From Drosophila pseudoobscura (lineage: Eukaryota > Arthropoda > Insecta > Diptera > Drosophilidae): a stretch of DNA of 64,000 nt. This document shows positions 48,060 to 60,976 of this stretch, piece after piece. The translations under genes and the position numbers were made by a program. The notes beneath the pieces were generated by a model. It was not told the DNA's origin and searched no databases. It saw nothing but the letters and a program-made list of their open reading frames with translations. Location: contig NC_046683.1 in the NCBI RefSeq assembly GCF_009870125.1, positions 17,741,001-17,805,000 on the forward strand, in the 5' to 3' direction. Numbering within the stretch: position 1 is the stretch's first letter; each line of letters starts with the position of its first letter.

Positions 48060-49465
48060 TGTTCTAACCGACGCCACACTAAGCGGAGAAGGGTTTGTTG
48101 ATGACAGGGACACTGTGCTGTAGTATCACAACTTTGTATGTCTTTATTTACCCCGATAAATTACAATAACTTTGTGTGTTGAGGATCGACTTTGACAATA
48201 ACGGCGAGATCTGTGTCTCAGTAACAAACGCCCTCTTCGGTCATTAGCAGGTTCTACAGCGCCTCAGGAGATCGTTCCCTTTCTAGGATGCAGGATATTC
48301 CTGTGCTGAGTTATTCTGCGGCTTATACACATCGAACTCGTAGAAGGTAAACGAAGGTGAAGAATAGATCCCTCTCGGACAGGACTAGAAAATATTCCTG
48401 ATCAGCCTGGGAATTCGGAATCGTCAATGATTGCTTCCTTTAAGGTTTTTTAGTTTGGCGATTGGGATTTTTCCCTCCGCTGCAGGGGGATCAAGGTCCT
48501 AAATGTTGAGATGATTTCGCCCCTGAAGTCAACGAGCTCGAAACTACACGACAGTCAAAGTTTTCACCATAGAGTCACTCATCTTGCAGGAAAAAACGGC
48601 TCAGTTGTTTTTGTTGTAGGGGCGCCAAGGCAAGGACACTGCTTCTGGTTTCTGCTAGATGCGTCGTTGTTCGGGAAGAAGATCGATGAAATCCGGTCGG
48701 CAAGGCCTTGCCGTTAGCATAGAGAACTGCATGCTTTGCAAAGCCGCAAAGGCTATTGTGCCAATAAATCTGTGCCACCGGGTCAGTTTCATATATGTCA
48801 AGTCATTTTTTCCCTTGTTAAACTTTAAACAATTAACAATACACATGTTTAATCGCCGAAAAAGTAGAGCGGTGGGAATTTCAAAGATGTGAAAAACCGA
48901 TTCACACCCGAGTCAATCCACCATCACAAAGGTTTGTTCTGAGCTCAGATCAGCCATTGCAACGTTGGTTTGACCAAGATAGCATATAAGTGTGAAAACT
49001 AAACTTGTTTGTAAATACATAAATATGCATGCATTGTTTTTGTGTATTCATTAAATCTTTTACTGGTCTCCTTTAGAAATAATGGAAATTTGATCTGAAA
49101 TTTAAAAATTTTTGAATGCGATTTTACGCGCCAATTATTTGTTTTGCTTCTTTTCATTGTGAATGTCAATTATTTCGGGTTGCATTTAAAAACTATCGGC
49201 TAAGTATCGTATAAAAACGTGCGGACTAAATCATCTCAGGAGGATGGAAACGGATTTTTGGACAGTAAAACCTTACGGATCATCACAAAATAGCTTGTGT
49301 GAATAGAGTATTGTAGTATTGTATCAACTATATCTACTCTTTTTGCCGTTTAAATATCGATATGTCGCGCAAGAAAAGCAAAAAATATCAGCTGTGTTTT
49401 CCAACACTTGTCACAAAAGGCCGAAACTAACACAACATATTTAAAGTTTATGTTAATTAAAAATT
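48060..49465. other. Spacer between Sirt4 and the COA7-like gene
   Basis: No gene supported. Part of 48230-48720 has mid-GC content and broken open frames on both strands and may be old transposon sequence, but I could not assign a family. The string GGTAAACGAAG..GAAGAATA near 48345 has a weak counterpart near 51885. The last 150 bases before 49472 are the presumed COA7 promoter. Confidence 0.35.
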
Positions 49466-49471
49466 GAAACA

Positions 49472-50439
49472 ATGGCATACGACTTAAAAAAGGAGTCAGA
49501 TGTAAAAGAGTACATCGAAAAGCTGGGCATCGAGTATCGATTTGGCTGTTATTCAGAGAAGAAACCGGAAGGTAAACACATGCAAACAGCAATAACAACT
49601 CTGCTATAACCTATGTTTTTGTGCTTACCTATTTTAATTACAAAACAAATCGTGACCTGAGATAACACTTTCATATGTATATGCGTGAAATATATTCGCA
49701 GCTTGCCACCTGCTGGGAGACTATCTTGAGGGCATCAAGAAGGACTTTGAAAAAGCGTCAAAGGTATACAAATCGACTTGTGACGATTATGGTTACGCAA
49801 AGTCCTGTTATAAGTTTGGCAACTATAGCATTTTGGGAAAGGGAAAAAGCGGCAGCAAGGGTGAGCCCCGAGTGGCGTACCAGTACTACGAGAAGGGATG
49901 CAACTTAAACGATTCCGATGCCTGCCTCCACTCTGGCCTGTTGCTTGTCTCGCGCTCCATGCCCAAAGAGATTGACAGAAATGTGCCCAAGGTGAGTTGA
50001 GTACGATCTGAAGATTTTGTCTGACCACCTCTTACTAAATATGCAGGGTCTGGAGTTCCTCACGAAGAGCTGCGACATGAACAATGCAAACGCCTGCTTT
50101 TATTTGTCCGGGATGCACATCTCTGGCATTCAAAAAAGGACAGAGTCAGGTGCCGTGGCTACCGGCAATGGACCCACGCCCGCCAAAACGCTTAAGGACT
50201 CCGACTACATTTTGCTCAAAGACATGAAGAAGGCATTTCAGTTTGCCCACAAGGCGTGCGAGTTGCGCAACGTGTACGCGTGTGCCAACCTAAGCCAGAT
50301 GTATGCTCGAGGCGACGGTATCGAGAAAAACGAGAAAGAGGCTGAGAAGTACAAGAAGCTAGCTCTGGAGTTACAGGAGGAGATGAAGAAGAAGCAAGAA
50401 ACGCTCGGCTTTCAGCAGGGCGTCGGCATGCCAAACTGA
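49472..50439 (+). CDS. COA7-like Sel1-repeat protein (cytochrome c oxidase assembly)
   Basis: Three exons (49472-49571, 49702-49991, 50047-50439) encode about 260 residues. The protein consists of Sel1-like repeats: ACHLLGDYLEGIKKDFEKASKVYKSTCDDYGYAKSC, then SCYKFGNYSILGKG..AYQYYEKGCNLNDSDAC, then LEFLTKSCDMNNANACFYLSGM, then AFQFAHKACELRNVYACANLSQMYARGDG. Each repeat carries paired Cys residues, as in the disulphide-linked mitochondrial intermembrane-space protein COA7 (RESA1). COA7 binds haem and supports respiratory complex IV assembly. No N-terminal targeting leader is seen, fitting import through the oxidative MIA pathway. CG13865 is the melanogaster gene I would expect. The C-terminal Lys/Glu-rich helix (EKEAEKYKKLALELQEEMKKKQ) is an addition. 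Confidence 0.88.
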
Positions 50440-50444
50440 TTCAA

Positions 50445-51335
50445 CACTATATCCATTTCTACACGTGTTTCGTACTGCAGTAAAATCGAGCACCCAACTG
50501 TCTTCTCAGCAATTAGCAATTACTTCTGTTTCTTCCCCCACTTAGTTCAATGTATCGTTTGCATGTGTGTTGTTTAGTTCCCTGCCTTACTTTCCTCTTC
50601 AATCTGACCATTGTGGTTCTACGAACTAGCAAGTGTGTTTTTAGTTTCAGTGTAAATAGGGGGCATGTGCGTTTTTGGCATGTGCACGGGAAAGAGCGCG
50701 CGGCGGACGACGAAAACAAGATCGGCGCTGCGCAATCGAAGACAAGAAAATATTAATTCCTAGACTTAATTGTTACTGTTACCAAGAATGACAAAAAAAG
50801 AAAAAAAATCTTACATAATTATGTTGATACCCTTATTTTAAATACAAACAAGTCCAGCCAGGACCATAGACCAAACTTCGAGGCAAAACTGCTGTTTCCG
50901 TGTTTGTACATATTCTATCTGCTCCCGTAGAGATAGACACAATCAAAAAGACAACAAAGCACTGGTGATTTATGGAACGCATGGTCAATTATCTTTATTT
51001 GCGATCGCCATTTGCCGTGACTGTTACGCGTGTTCAATTTAAAATCTATTTGAATGTATATGTGAACACAGTGCGTCACAAAACTGTAGCACAGATCAAA
51101 GCCCAAGGTGTCGCGACAGATGTCCGTTATCCGTTAATGAAATATAAGTCTTTAGTTTTGTTTATCTTAATTGAGTAATTTAAAAATATCTATTGATCTC
51201 TAGCAGGAAAGTGAGACCAGTCAAAGAATTAATGCTATTTTAAGTGCACTTCGCAAACGTCATAAGAAATGCATGTCCTTTATAAATCCCTTTTCCTCTA
51301 TGAAAACTTACATAAACATTATCTGTATGTAAGTC
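50445..51335. other. Spacer 3' of the COA7-like gene
   Basis: No gene supported. AAATAC/AAAATA-rich DNA near 50790-50850 may include the COA7 poly(A) region. Short open frames lack coding character. Confidence 0.4.
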
Positions 51336-51339
51336 GATA

Positions 51340-51600
51340 TTAGGAGTTATGGATGCAAAATTGGTTGCTTTAGTTGTTATAGTCTCTGAGATCTAGACGC
51401 TCTGTCTAGTCTCTGAGATCTAGACGCTCATCTGGACGGAGGGACAGTCGGACGACGCGGCCATTGATGCTGATCAATATATATGCTTCATGGGGTCGGA
51501 AGCGCTTCCTTCTGGGCGTTACACATACATATCCACTTCCATCGCAAATCTAATAATCTAATATGCCCCTTTACTTTTTGATTATCAGGTATAAAAGCTT
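51340..51600 (+). mobile_element. INE-1/Helentron-like 3' fragment
   Basis: It carries the GTCTCTGAGATCTAGACG block, the CCATTGATGCTGATCAATATATATGC..CATGGGGTCGGAAGCGCTTCCTTCTGGGCGTTAC tail and a terminal TATCAGGTATAAAAG. The segment TAGTCTCTGAGATCTAGACGCTC is tandemly duplicated at about 51380-51430. The 5' half is missing. Confidence 0.7.
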
Positions 51601-51604
51601 AAGT

Positions 51605-52925
51605 CGGTCCCCAAACTTTTTTAAACCAGTACAGAATTTTATGTCGCTGTCATAATGATTGCTGTTGTTGTATAGCCTTAGCTTATAAGAATTCTGATCT
51701 GCAGTAGGTATTTTTTTTAATTTGGGAGCAGTCCGACCATCACACTAAAAAAGAACTCATATCAGGGAGATTTGATGCGATCAGCACTCGGTCGCTCACA
51801 GCTCCTTCCACAATCGGGTACGAGTCTGGGACGCAAACACCTTTTTTTGCCAGCGGTCTGCTTTTGTGGGCTGTCGTCGGTAAACGAAGAATAAATCTCG
51901 GCCCATTGGGATCAGTAGATGTTGAAAAAAGTACAGAGGCAATAAACGCTGACCCTGAGGATATGATTTATTGACCAGGACGATAAGCTGGGTTTCTCAT
52001 CTTTCGGTTTTAATTAAAACTATATTTAATGGCGAATTGGACAAGATTTGGACTGGGGCTAGCCATGGTAGTGCGATGTTCGAAACCAATAAGGTAGAAA
52101 TATTTATATTTCTACGGACAAATTCACCCTTACATTTTTGAGAAGCACTGCCTTTTTGTGTACGTTTGTAACCTTAGAGTGGTTGACAATCGTCTGATCT
52201 ACTTTCTATTTTAATAGATTGAAGCTTAATTAATAACGCTTTTGTTCAATTAGTGGCTGCTTAGTTATAAGCGTCCGCCAACATCCTCAACACGCTCGGC
52301 CTGGCTGTTCGTGGGCTTATTCATATTTCGCGGCAACGGTAACGGCAACACCGACAGTGGAACCTGTCACGCAAACTTAACAAAGTTTGAAAGACAAATA
52401 TATTACGACCAGTAATCTGTTTGGAGAGCCCTTCTCATATGCCGCAGTCCTGATAAGGTGTCATGGGAAAAGCTGATGTGGCGATGGGCAATCTTGATGT
52501 GGATAGCCCGTGGAAAAGTTGCCAATCGATGCGAAGTGGACGGTGCCAAGCGATGGCACGAGTTTGCGAATAACTCCAATTAGTTGATCGCTCTAGCATG
52601 ACCCGACCTTTGGCTATTGGATGCCATGAAAGAGCTGAACGTAAATACAACCTACTCTGACAAAAAATAAAAAATAAAAAGCTTACGAACAATGCATTTT
52701 AGAATCCCACCCCCCACAAACACACATCAAAAGCCTTATACACATCAGAATACCATGCAATCTGTTCTTGAATGAATGTTTGTATTAGTCTAAAGTTAGT
52801 CAAACGGTATTACAGTTGCCCATGCCTATAAACATTGGGCTGTACATATGTATTTACGTACATATGTATGTATTTAGGTACATACATACGCACAGATGTA
52901 CATATATACTACACAACGATTGCTT
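51605..52925. other. Intergenic DNA
   Basis: No gene supported. The segment 51720-52020 is GC-richer and resembles decayed transposon sequence without a recognisable domain. A TACATATGTATGTA run lies at 52845-52905. Confidence 0.35.
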
Positions 52926-52929
52926 TATA

Positions 52930-53466
52930 GAAAAAATCGACCGGGAACGCTGTGAGCCGTCGCAAAGACCGCGGCTCTACTTTTATATCTGGCACTCAGT
53001 CAGTATATATTTTATAAATTGTCTGGTATCGTTGTCCTTTTTTTCTTTTCTCACACCAACACCAGCCGATTGATTTCGCTCCGCTCCGCCAGAGCGCGCA
53101 CACTGCACGATGAAAAAAGTGTGTGAGGGAGATAGAGGATGAGTTATCGCTTGAATGGGGGTTGTAGTGGTTCCTTCTTGCTATAATAATGATCCGATCT
53201 GAGCCAGATTCGGCTAGATATGGCAATTTTCTAAGATTCTGCGATTCCACGATTCCTACGATAGCTCTTATAGTCTCTGAGATCTAGACGGTCATATGAA
53301 CGGACGGACAGTCGGACAGACATGGCTATATTGACTCGTCTATGCTAATCAAGAATATATGTATATGTTTTTTTGGATTGGAAATGCATCCTTCTGGGTG
53401 TTACACACATGCACTTTCACCACAAATCGAATATACCCCTATACTCTTCGAGTACCAGGTATAATC
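52930..53466 (+). mobile_element. INE-1/Helentron-like element
   Basis: A head GACCGGGAACGCTGTGAGCCG, the CACACCAACACCAGCCG segment, the GCGCACACTGCACGATG..GTGTGTGAGGG motif, the GGACGGACAGTCGGACAGACATGG block and the tail GCTAATCAAGAATATATG..CTTCTGGGTGTTACACACATGCAC all occur in order, ending in a GTACCAGGTATAATC terminus. It is nearly full length, in the same orientation as the copies at 3545 and 35470. Confidence 0.75.
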
Positions 53467-53479
53467 AGGCTTGGCGAAA

Positions 53480-55091
53480 AATGTACGCTCGGCTTGGACT
53501 AAAGCGCTCCAAACACCGATTCAAAATCAGTTTAACGTCAACGTCGGCGGCATCAAGACAATACACACAATAATATAAGCCAAGCCAGATTCAAACTACA
53601 ATAAATCTGGGAAAAGAATACAAACAAACTAAGGCAGAGTCAATTTGGACACTAAATAAGTGGATATTTGTGGATAGTGCCCACTCCCAAGGCGCATAAG
53701 AACGAGTCGAGATTGATGCTAACGAGTATCAACACGCGAGTGCGCGCCAATTACGGAAACGGGCAACGGAACGAAGAGAGTCCAAACGAAACGAGAAGCT
53801 TCGAAACGGGATCTGTGATTGGAGATCCGCCATTTGCGTATTTTTGTTGTTGTGCGCTAACAAGTGAGAGTGTCAAGAGCAATAACACGCGAAATAGAAA
53901 GATCAAAGAGAGAAGGCAAGCAAGCGTCTGCTTTATTTCTAAATTTTCTTTCCATTGCCTTTTTTTGTGCCTTTTGCCTTTAAAGCAGCGATGACCAAGC
54001 CGAAGCAGATCGTCTGCCCACAGTCACGAGCCGAACGGCGAGCCGATGTGGTGGGCAGAGCGTAAGCAAGAGAGAAAACCGTGAATCTTTTTGCCGTCTG
54101 TCTTTGGGCTACACTGGCAGACATTTTCTCGCAAGTTGAGATTTGAAATGCACGATTGAAGAAAATCAATCGAGCATGTGCCCACATTTTCCTGCCACTG
54201 CAAACCCATCCTTGTTTTTAGTTTTGGACCTTGGCACCGATATTCAAGAAGGTTTTCTTCACCCATTACAATTTCGATTACATCTGAACAAGATATTTAA
54301 GATTAGCCATATTCATACGGATGTAAATATGTACATACATAGACACGTGAGCTGTCAAATAGAGGGCCCGTTAAAGCGAGGGCGCTTGCAAGGACCTCGT
54401 GCCGAAGTAGAAATGTAATTCTCTCGTCGTTGCCTTTCTTGACTTTCTCGCTCTTGTGGTCATCGCTGCTTTGCAACTCGCAATTTCGTATCATATTTGT
54501 ATTGTTATCGACATTGCCCCCTACAGATCGTCCGATTATCGGATAAAGCGAAATGCATTAAGCGAGACAGAAATCTTCCAGAGTTGTGAACGTGTCCGCG
54601 TGCGTTTCTGCGCCTGTGTCCGTCAGCGTCCGTGAGTGGGCAAAGTACGCTCCAAGCCGCGCCTTCGGTCTTAAATTTCCTGCTTCGCCGCCCTCCGCTC
54701 CCCATCGTGACTGTGATGTGGATTAGTGCTTTTGGATCATCAACAACAATTGAGATACGTACATACACACATAGGTCTCGCTCGCACTGTTCGTCGCTCG
54801 TCGCTAGGCCGAGCTGAGTGTGTGCTGTGCCAAAGGCAAAAGGCGGAATCCAACTATGTAAAGAAAACAAAAGTATAGAAAGGAAAGCAAAGGAAAGAAA
54901 GGGAAGTGACGGAAAGGAAAGCAAAGAAAAGAGAACAGAAGAGAAGAGAAGAAACGAAACGAAACGAAACGAATAGAGAAAATCAACACCATTGAAGTGG
55001 GAAGTGACAGAGATTGAGATTGAGATTGCGCTTCACATAACGGCGCATCGCAGTTTACGAGTGTCCATCACCACTACAACACCGTGCAGCA
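53480..55091 (+). other. Intergenic or 5'-UTR-like DNA
   Basis: The part 54590-55091 is richer in GC and then in purines: a run of GGAAAG/GAAAC/AACGAAACG repeats lies at about 54855-54975. This composition is common in long fly 5' UTRs and core promoters, and the stretch leads into the candidate coding exon at 55092. An initiator-like TCAGTT or strong TATA was not identified. Confidence 0.35.
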
Positions 55092-55125
55092 ATGGAAGAC
55101 TATTGGGGTCTTAGCAGCACTACGG
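55092..55125 (+). CDS. Candidate first coding exon of an unidentified gene
   Basis: A start codon in strong context (CAGCAATGG) begins MEDYWGLSSTT and breaks at a GGGTACAT donor after one extra base. The short frame is preceded by a long UTR-like stretch. The phase (one base carried over) would also fit the exon at 62389 of the NCKX exchanger, so it could be an alternative 5' exon of that gene, but it lacks a signal peptide. Equally it may belong to a gene beyond the window or be chance. Low confidence. Confidence 0.25.
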
Positions 55126-55736
55126 GTACATACTAATTAGCCAGCTCTCTAAGCCTCACTATACTAAGCCTCTGGCCTCTAATCAGAGGCAGAGCCCTGC
55201 TGCCGAAGAAAACCTACATATCACAATTACCTGCAAGTGTCATAAATTAATTAGCAAATTTATTGAGCCTTATACATAACTACTACTACACTGCATACAT
55301 CCATAACTATTGTGGCTAAAAAAAGTCATCCTAAAATCATTTACCGCTGATTATGCATATGGGAAGATCTTGTATTTTTTCTTTCTGTTTTAATGTTTTT
55401 TTGTGTTGGGGCACCAGCAGTGGCAAAGAAAGAACATTTTCAAAAATCACTTCAGTTCAGACGGAATGGAATAATTTTTAATGCAATGCAATTAAGTGTG
55501 TGGCGTCGTGTCTGTGTCTCTCTTTGTGTGCCTGAATTAGTGACGTCATATGCAAATACATATGTGCACATGTGCATGTATGTACATACACGAACATATA
55601 CTGGAAGCCAAAGATCTACATAGCTAAGCTATCGTCGTCGTCACCTTCGGTTTTTTCTGCACATTGCGCGGACCTCTGCCTTGATCCCACCAGCACACAC
55701 ATGCATGCGTCTGAACATGTGTGCCTGGTGGTTTGT

Positions 55737-55790
55737 ATGTGTGTGTGTGTGTGTGTGTGTGCATGTGTGTGTGCGCGCGGGGATCTCTTT
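55737..55790. repeat. GT microsatellite
   Basis: About 25 bases of uninterrupted GT, then a GCATGTGTGTGTGCGCGCGG stretch. It explains the long false open frames here. Confidence 0.9.
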
Positions 55791-57639
55791 GTGTGTGTAT
55801 GTCGTTGTATGTCGTTGGTCGCGTAAACTAAGGCATATGGATCAATTGTCTAAATTGGCTCATTAAGTGAATCTTAATGACATTTACTATGAACAGCCAC
55901 AGCCACAGCGACATCAACAGCAACAGCAGCAGCAATAGCAAAAAAAAACTAAATTTTCCCTGCCTGGGCTGTTGTGTTTTTTAATAGTTTTTATCTCTAT
56001 TTGTTGAGCTCCTGGGGGGATACTTATGCACTTCTTTAAATGACTTCATATACACTTTGTCCGCAGCACTCGGCATTGCTAAAGGTTACTTTGTTCTGGT
56101 AGACAGTACCATAAAACAAAATAAAATAGTGCGGAAGCTTAAAAACAGGAGGTAGTTTTCATTATTCAATATACTGCAACTAAATTGAAACAAGTTCAAA
56201 AAAAATTCACAAATTTCAAGGAAAATTCGTGAAAACCGGAACGTAAAATTAAATTAATTTAAATTTAGAATTTTGCTTAGTATTTTTATTGTTCATCATG
56301 GCAGAAATCATGCGAAACCCATTGTGACAGTTTTTATTAATTTATCCATTGAAAGCCAGTCTGAAAGTCTGAAGGTAGTAGAGAAAGATTCCTATACATT
56401 GATTAAGGGGTAGCTGAAACCGTAGAGTCGCCGTAGAGCCGTCCCACGACGAAACCAAATTGCATACCAAAGCAAAGCACACAAAACAACAAAAAAAAAG
56501 CCAAACAAAAATTGTAATCGAAAAGGCCAACCGCAATCGAATAAGTCTTTGTGGGCTAGCATTGAAGCGTAAAGCCAAAACAAATTGTCGAGCAAAAAAC
56601 GCTCACATTTGTGCGACAAACGAATGTCAAAACAAAAATAATTAAGCAGGATAAAGCGTAAATAAACAAATTAAATATTTTACCTTTTTCCCAATGCAGC
56701 ATTGGATCATTAGCTCCTTCTTTTTCTGCTCGGGTGCAGGTGAACCTGCAGCCAGTCACAGGGATGGTATCAAGTAAGCCTTAATATCTAAAAATGGGAA
56801 TCACTCACACAAAAACCGAACACACAGATACAGACACAGACACAGACACTTGTGTGGCTCTGTTTAGTTGAGTTGTGCCGAGCTCCCACTGAATGTTTCC
56901 TTAAACGGTACACAAAAGTCATATTAAAAGGCATTGTCGTGTTGATTCTTCCTTACTTATGTACTAAAATGAACTTACATATGGGCATTCACATACGACA
57001 CAAATAAGGCACACAATTTGTGTGGTCACTCCCTCTGTGTGGGAAGCGAGAAGTGGTGATATTTTTCTATAAAACAATTCTGACGACGGGGCGTATACGT
57101 AATACACATTTATGCAGCCGCAGTCGAGTTCTATCTAACATGGTTCTGTTAAACCGTTTCTCCCCATGGAGCTCTGTTAATCAGCTAAAGCATATTTTTG
57201 GTCATCACACTGATCCTCGAATTACTTCCTTCATATATTTCTAATTCCCAAATCGGAGTTCGTTTCGTTTGTGCAAAAAATGCCTGATAATTGTAGTTAA
57301 ATTCACCATTCTGTTTCGAAAGCGACCTCATTGAACTACGAACAAAATTTAACATTTATCATAGTTCTTTTAAGCGATAATGTTGATTTATCTTTTCACA
57401 ACTGATCCAGCTTAAAACATTTATTTATCCCATAAATGGATATCACATTCAATGTTATAAATCAATATATTTAGGGAACATGTCTGCAAACTGAATTCGT
57501 ATACAATCCTGGTGCGACATATTACAATTTTTACGCCCGGTTCTGTTATCTCAAATCTAGAAACCTTGTAGCATCCGCAATTTGGAAGGTACAAGAAAAC
57601 CCTGCCAGATTCCTGATCGTTGCAATAAAATCGATCTTT

Positions 57640-58110
57640 TTATATCCAAGAGTTAAGAGAACAGAGTCTTGAACAGAATCAATAGTCCAGTCGATACAGC
57701 CATGTCCGTCCGGCCGTCCGCCTAGCCGTCCGTCTATCCGTCTTATTTAACGTCTAGTTCTCAGAGACTATACGAGCTAGATCAGCCAAATTTTGTATTC
57801 ATACTGATATTAGATATCATACTGAATCATGTTTGCTTAACATTTTTGACCGTCCCCACAAAAAGCGAAAATCCGTAGCATCCATAAGAATGACAATATC
57901 TACCAGACTGACAAAACTCTTTCAGATCGAATCATTATTATAGAATGAAAAATGAGAATGAAAAATTCACGAACACGTTTCACGCCTCCCCAGTCACCCA
58001 CTCTTCCTCGTGCAGTGTTCGCCCCCTGGCGGGAAGATTTAGATGTAGTGGAATAACAGATAAAATATTGGAAAATTCCGATCAAATAGGTCATTAGGTG
58101 GAAAGATGAT
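57640..58110 (-). mobile_element. INE-1/Helentron-like element
   Basis: In minus orientation: the complement of the tail (TTGAACAGAATCAATAGTCCAGTCG), the CCATGTCCGTCCGGCCGTCC block, the CTCAGAGACTATACGAGC block, and near 58000-58025 the complement of the CACGAGGAAGAGTG motif with CCCTGGCGGG. Head and tail ends are approximate. Confidence 0.65.
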
Positions 58111-60976
58111 TGACGGAGTTCAAGATTTAACATTAGAACATAACTAGACTTCGTGGTTCCTCTCTTTCTGCTCTCTCATGACAAGTGTGAGCACAATTGA
58201 GACAGATTAGCCCCTCCGCATCAACCAAAAAATTATTTCGTTCCACCCAGAACAGCGCCGCCAAAAAACTAAAAGTTAGAGAGAGATACAGATACAGAGC
58301 GAGCATGCGGAAGTTTTGGGCTCTGAAAATTTCTTTAAAACTAGATGCATATTTTTGGCATACTCAAGCTTGTATCTGAAACACCATCAAGGACAATTTG
58401 TCTGAGAAATATTAATTATTCAAAGGCAAAATTAGTAAGCTTCTTTTAAGGTATCGTTTATAAGAATCTGTGAATAAACGGCTGAGCGATGCCGTTTGAA
58501 CAGAGCTTAGCCCACCAAAATAGCTCTCGTTCATTATTATTATCTTTTCAGAATTGCAAAATTCTTCAAAATTTGATTTATCCTACTCAAGTTGTATGGA
58601 AAAACAGAACGCACTGCCCCCCTATCGCTCTTCCGTCCATCGCTATCTCTCTTGCTGTGAGATGGTCTTTCACATTTTTTCTGAGCCTTACGAAAATTCA
58701 GTAAATCACACCATGTAGATTTCGGGTTAATTAACATTTGTTCTTGTTTTCCGATCTTGCTCATCGGACTTATGCATGTACAGAAATATACAGAAAATAA
58801 TGTCGAGTGCAAGATAATTTCAAATTTGACGCCCTAATCTGCACAGAAAGAGGCGGATAAATAAATAAATATACAAACCTGTATTTTCGGAATAGTCTTT
58901 CCTAAAAGTCTGCTTCAAACACGATATTAAATATGAATATACGTAGATATATAGTGCACAATGCTTAGCTCTAGAGTTCAAAAACTCACTTTCCATGCAT
59001 TCGATACAGTTGTTACTATTTATACGTCCCTTATTCAATTAAAGTGAACTTAATTTACTGTGATTGAATGTTTTGCTGATTGTTTGTTATCCACGATAAA
59101 TTGATTACACTATGCAACAGCCAAAAAAAAAACCCTGGCAACAAATCAACTTTTCCTGATAGACTTTGGGATCCAGAAACGTTTAATGAAATACAGTATT
59201 TTTTTACGGTTACGGTTTGTTTTACTTTATAACATTCTTTACATAACCTTATTATGTTAAACCTATTTTTAAATACCGGGTATATAAACTTCGCAGCTAT
59301 AAGGTATTTTGACATTTCCTAAGTTTTTGGAGCCAACATTAAAAAGATAAATATTTAAAACTAGTCGTAATGGGGGGAATAAAGGAAGCGTAGCTCTAAA
59401 AAAAATATTAAAAAACCATATCCATGAAAAACCTATAAGTCACATCATAATATTTTCGAGGCCCCCATCTATCAAAGAAACGTGGGTTTATTTCCAGGAA
59501 CAAGAACTCGATTTTGTTGCATAGTGTTATCATTAACAGCTTCACCCGACACCCTGTCTCTCTCTCTCTCTCCCTTTCTCTGCCCCTGAACCCATAATCA
59601 TTTTAGTTGTGAGAGCTGTAAATGTTTATTAAGTATTATTGCATTATGCGGGTTGATGGTTACAAAATGCATTTGTCTCAATTGACCCAAGACTCCGACT
59701 CCGACTACAACTACGTCTTTGTCTCCTTGTGTCCTCCCGCCCTCTCCCTCGCCTCTCGCCCCATGTATGTGTGTTTTTATCTTCCTATCCAACTCCGACT
59801 GACCGTGCTCATCGATTCGATCCGAGTCTGACTCGAGCCCCCCCCTCGCCGGCATTTTGAAGCGTGAAGGGCCAATGGAAGTTTATGGGGCTTGTGTAAA
59901 TGGCATGATTCAAATACATGGAGGGTGTACCATAGATAGAGCCATGTCTAAGATTATTGCTAATTGCCTATCGAAATTTACCCGTAAGCATTTTGACTCC
60001 AAGTAGAAGATAATAAATCAAGCTTCTTGATATTAAAGAAAAGAAGGAAGAAGGAAAAGTATTCTATTTTTGGAAAATGCACCTTTTATTCTGCATTCTT
60101 TAGCTTTTCAGAATTGGGAAGTTCTTTGAAACTAGGCGTAGCAACCTCAGGTTATGTGGAAAAATAGAATATTCCCTCTGAAAAATTTGTTATAATTTAA
60201 AGGTAAACTATAATTCATTAAAATATGGAGGTCCCAAGTGGTTATGAATCCATCCATCCCTTTCAATATTTCTGAAACATACAAAATTCGTTATATTATA
60301 AATTAAGTATCATATACTCAAGAAGTATCAGATACACTGGGATGATATTGATTGTTCTGCAGGTTTCAAATAATCCCATCGAACATACATATTGTAGAAG
60401 TGCTTGATGTAAAAAAACGTTTAGGTTTGCAACAAAAATTTCTAATTTGGGCCTAAAACAGCACAGTCAAACGGAAAAGTGTCCCGACCACCCTGCACAT
60501 TCCCATCCTCCCGAGATAAGTCCCTGACGGACAACAATATGCTATATGGATACTTACGAGTGTGCGTGTATGCCATAGAGCCTACCTTGGTGTTATTTCA
60601 ATGAGACATTCGTAGGCCTAAAACGATCAAAAGACTCAATTGGTTTGAGCGAAAAGTCATCGATTAAACGATCTCCAATCGCTTCCTAAAGCGGACAGTA
60701 AAAAGTAATGTTTAGCTTTGACCGGGGGCTTCAGCTCAGCTCAGCTCATTAAACCGTGAATTAATCGGTAATCTATTGCGTTAGAGGTAAATCATACCCG
60801 TATACTCGTACCAAATTGATTATTCGAAAACAATTCGCTTCATTGGATGAGCCACACAATGGTATTTCATATGCTTGACTGATTGCTCGGGTCCAGCTTC
60901 CTAATTAGTGAATATGTATGTATACATATCTGGACCCACCGTCGTCTCTAGGTCTATGACTCTATCAACATACAAT

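Larger units (their letters stand above)
55130..60976. other. Large gene-poor stretch upstream of the NCKX exchanger
   Basis: I see no supported gene in nearly 6 kb. It contains a GT microsatellite (about 55737-55790), CAG/ACAGCAACAG-rich sequence at 55895-55940, ACAGACACAGAC repeats at 56825-56850, an INE-1-like element at about 57640-58110, and CT runs at about 59560-59580. It may be an intron or the regulatory region of a gene continuing to the right. Confidence 0.4.
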
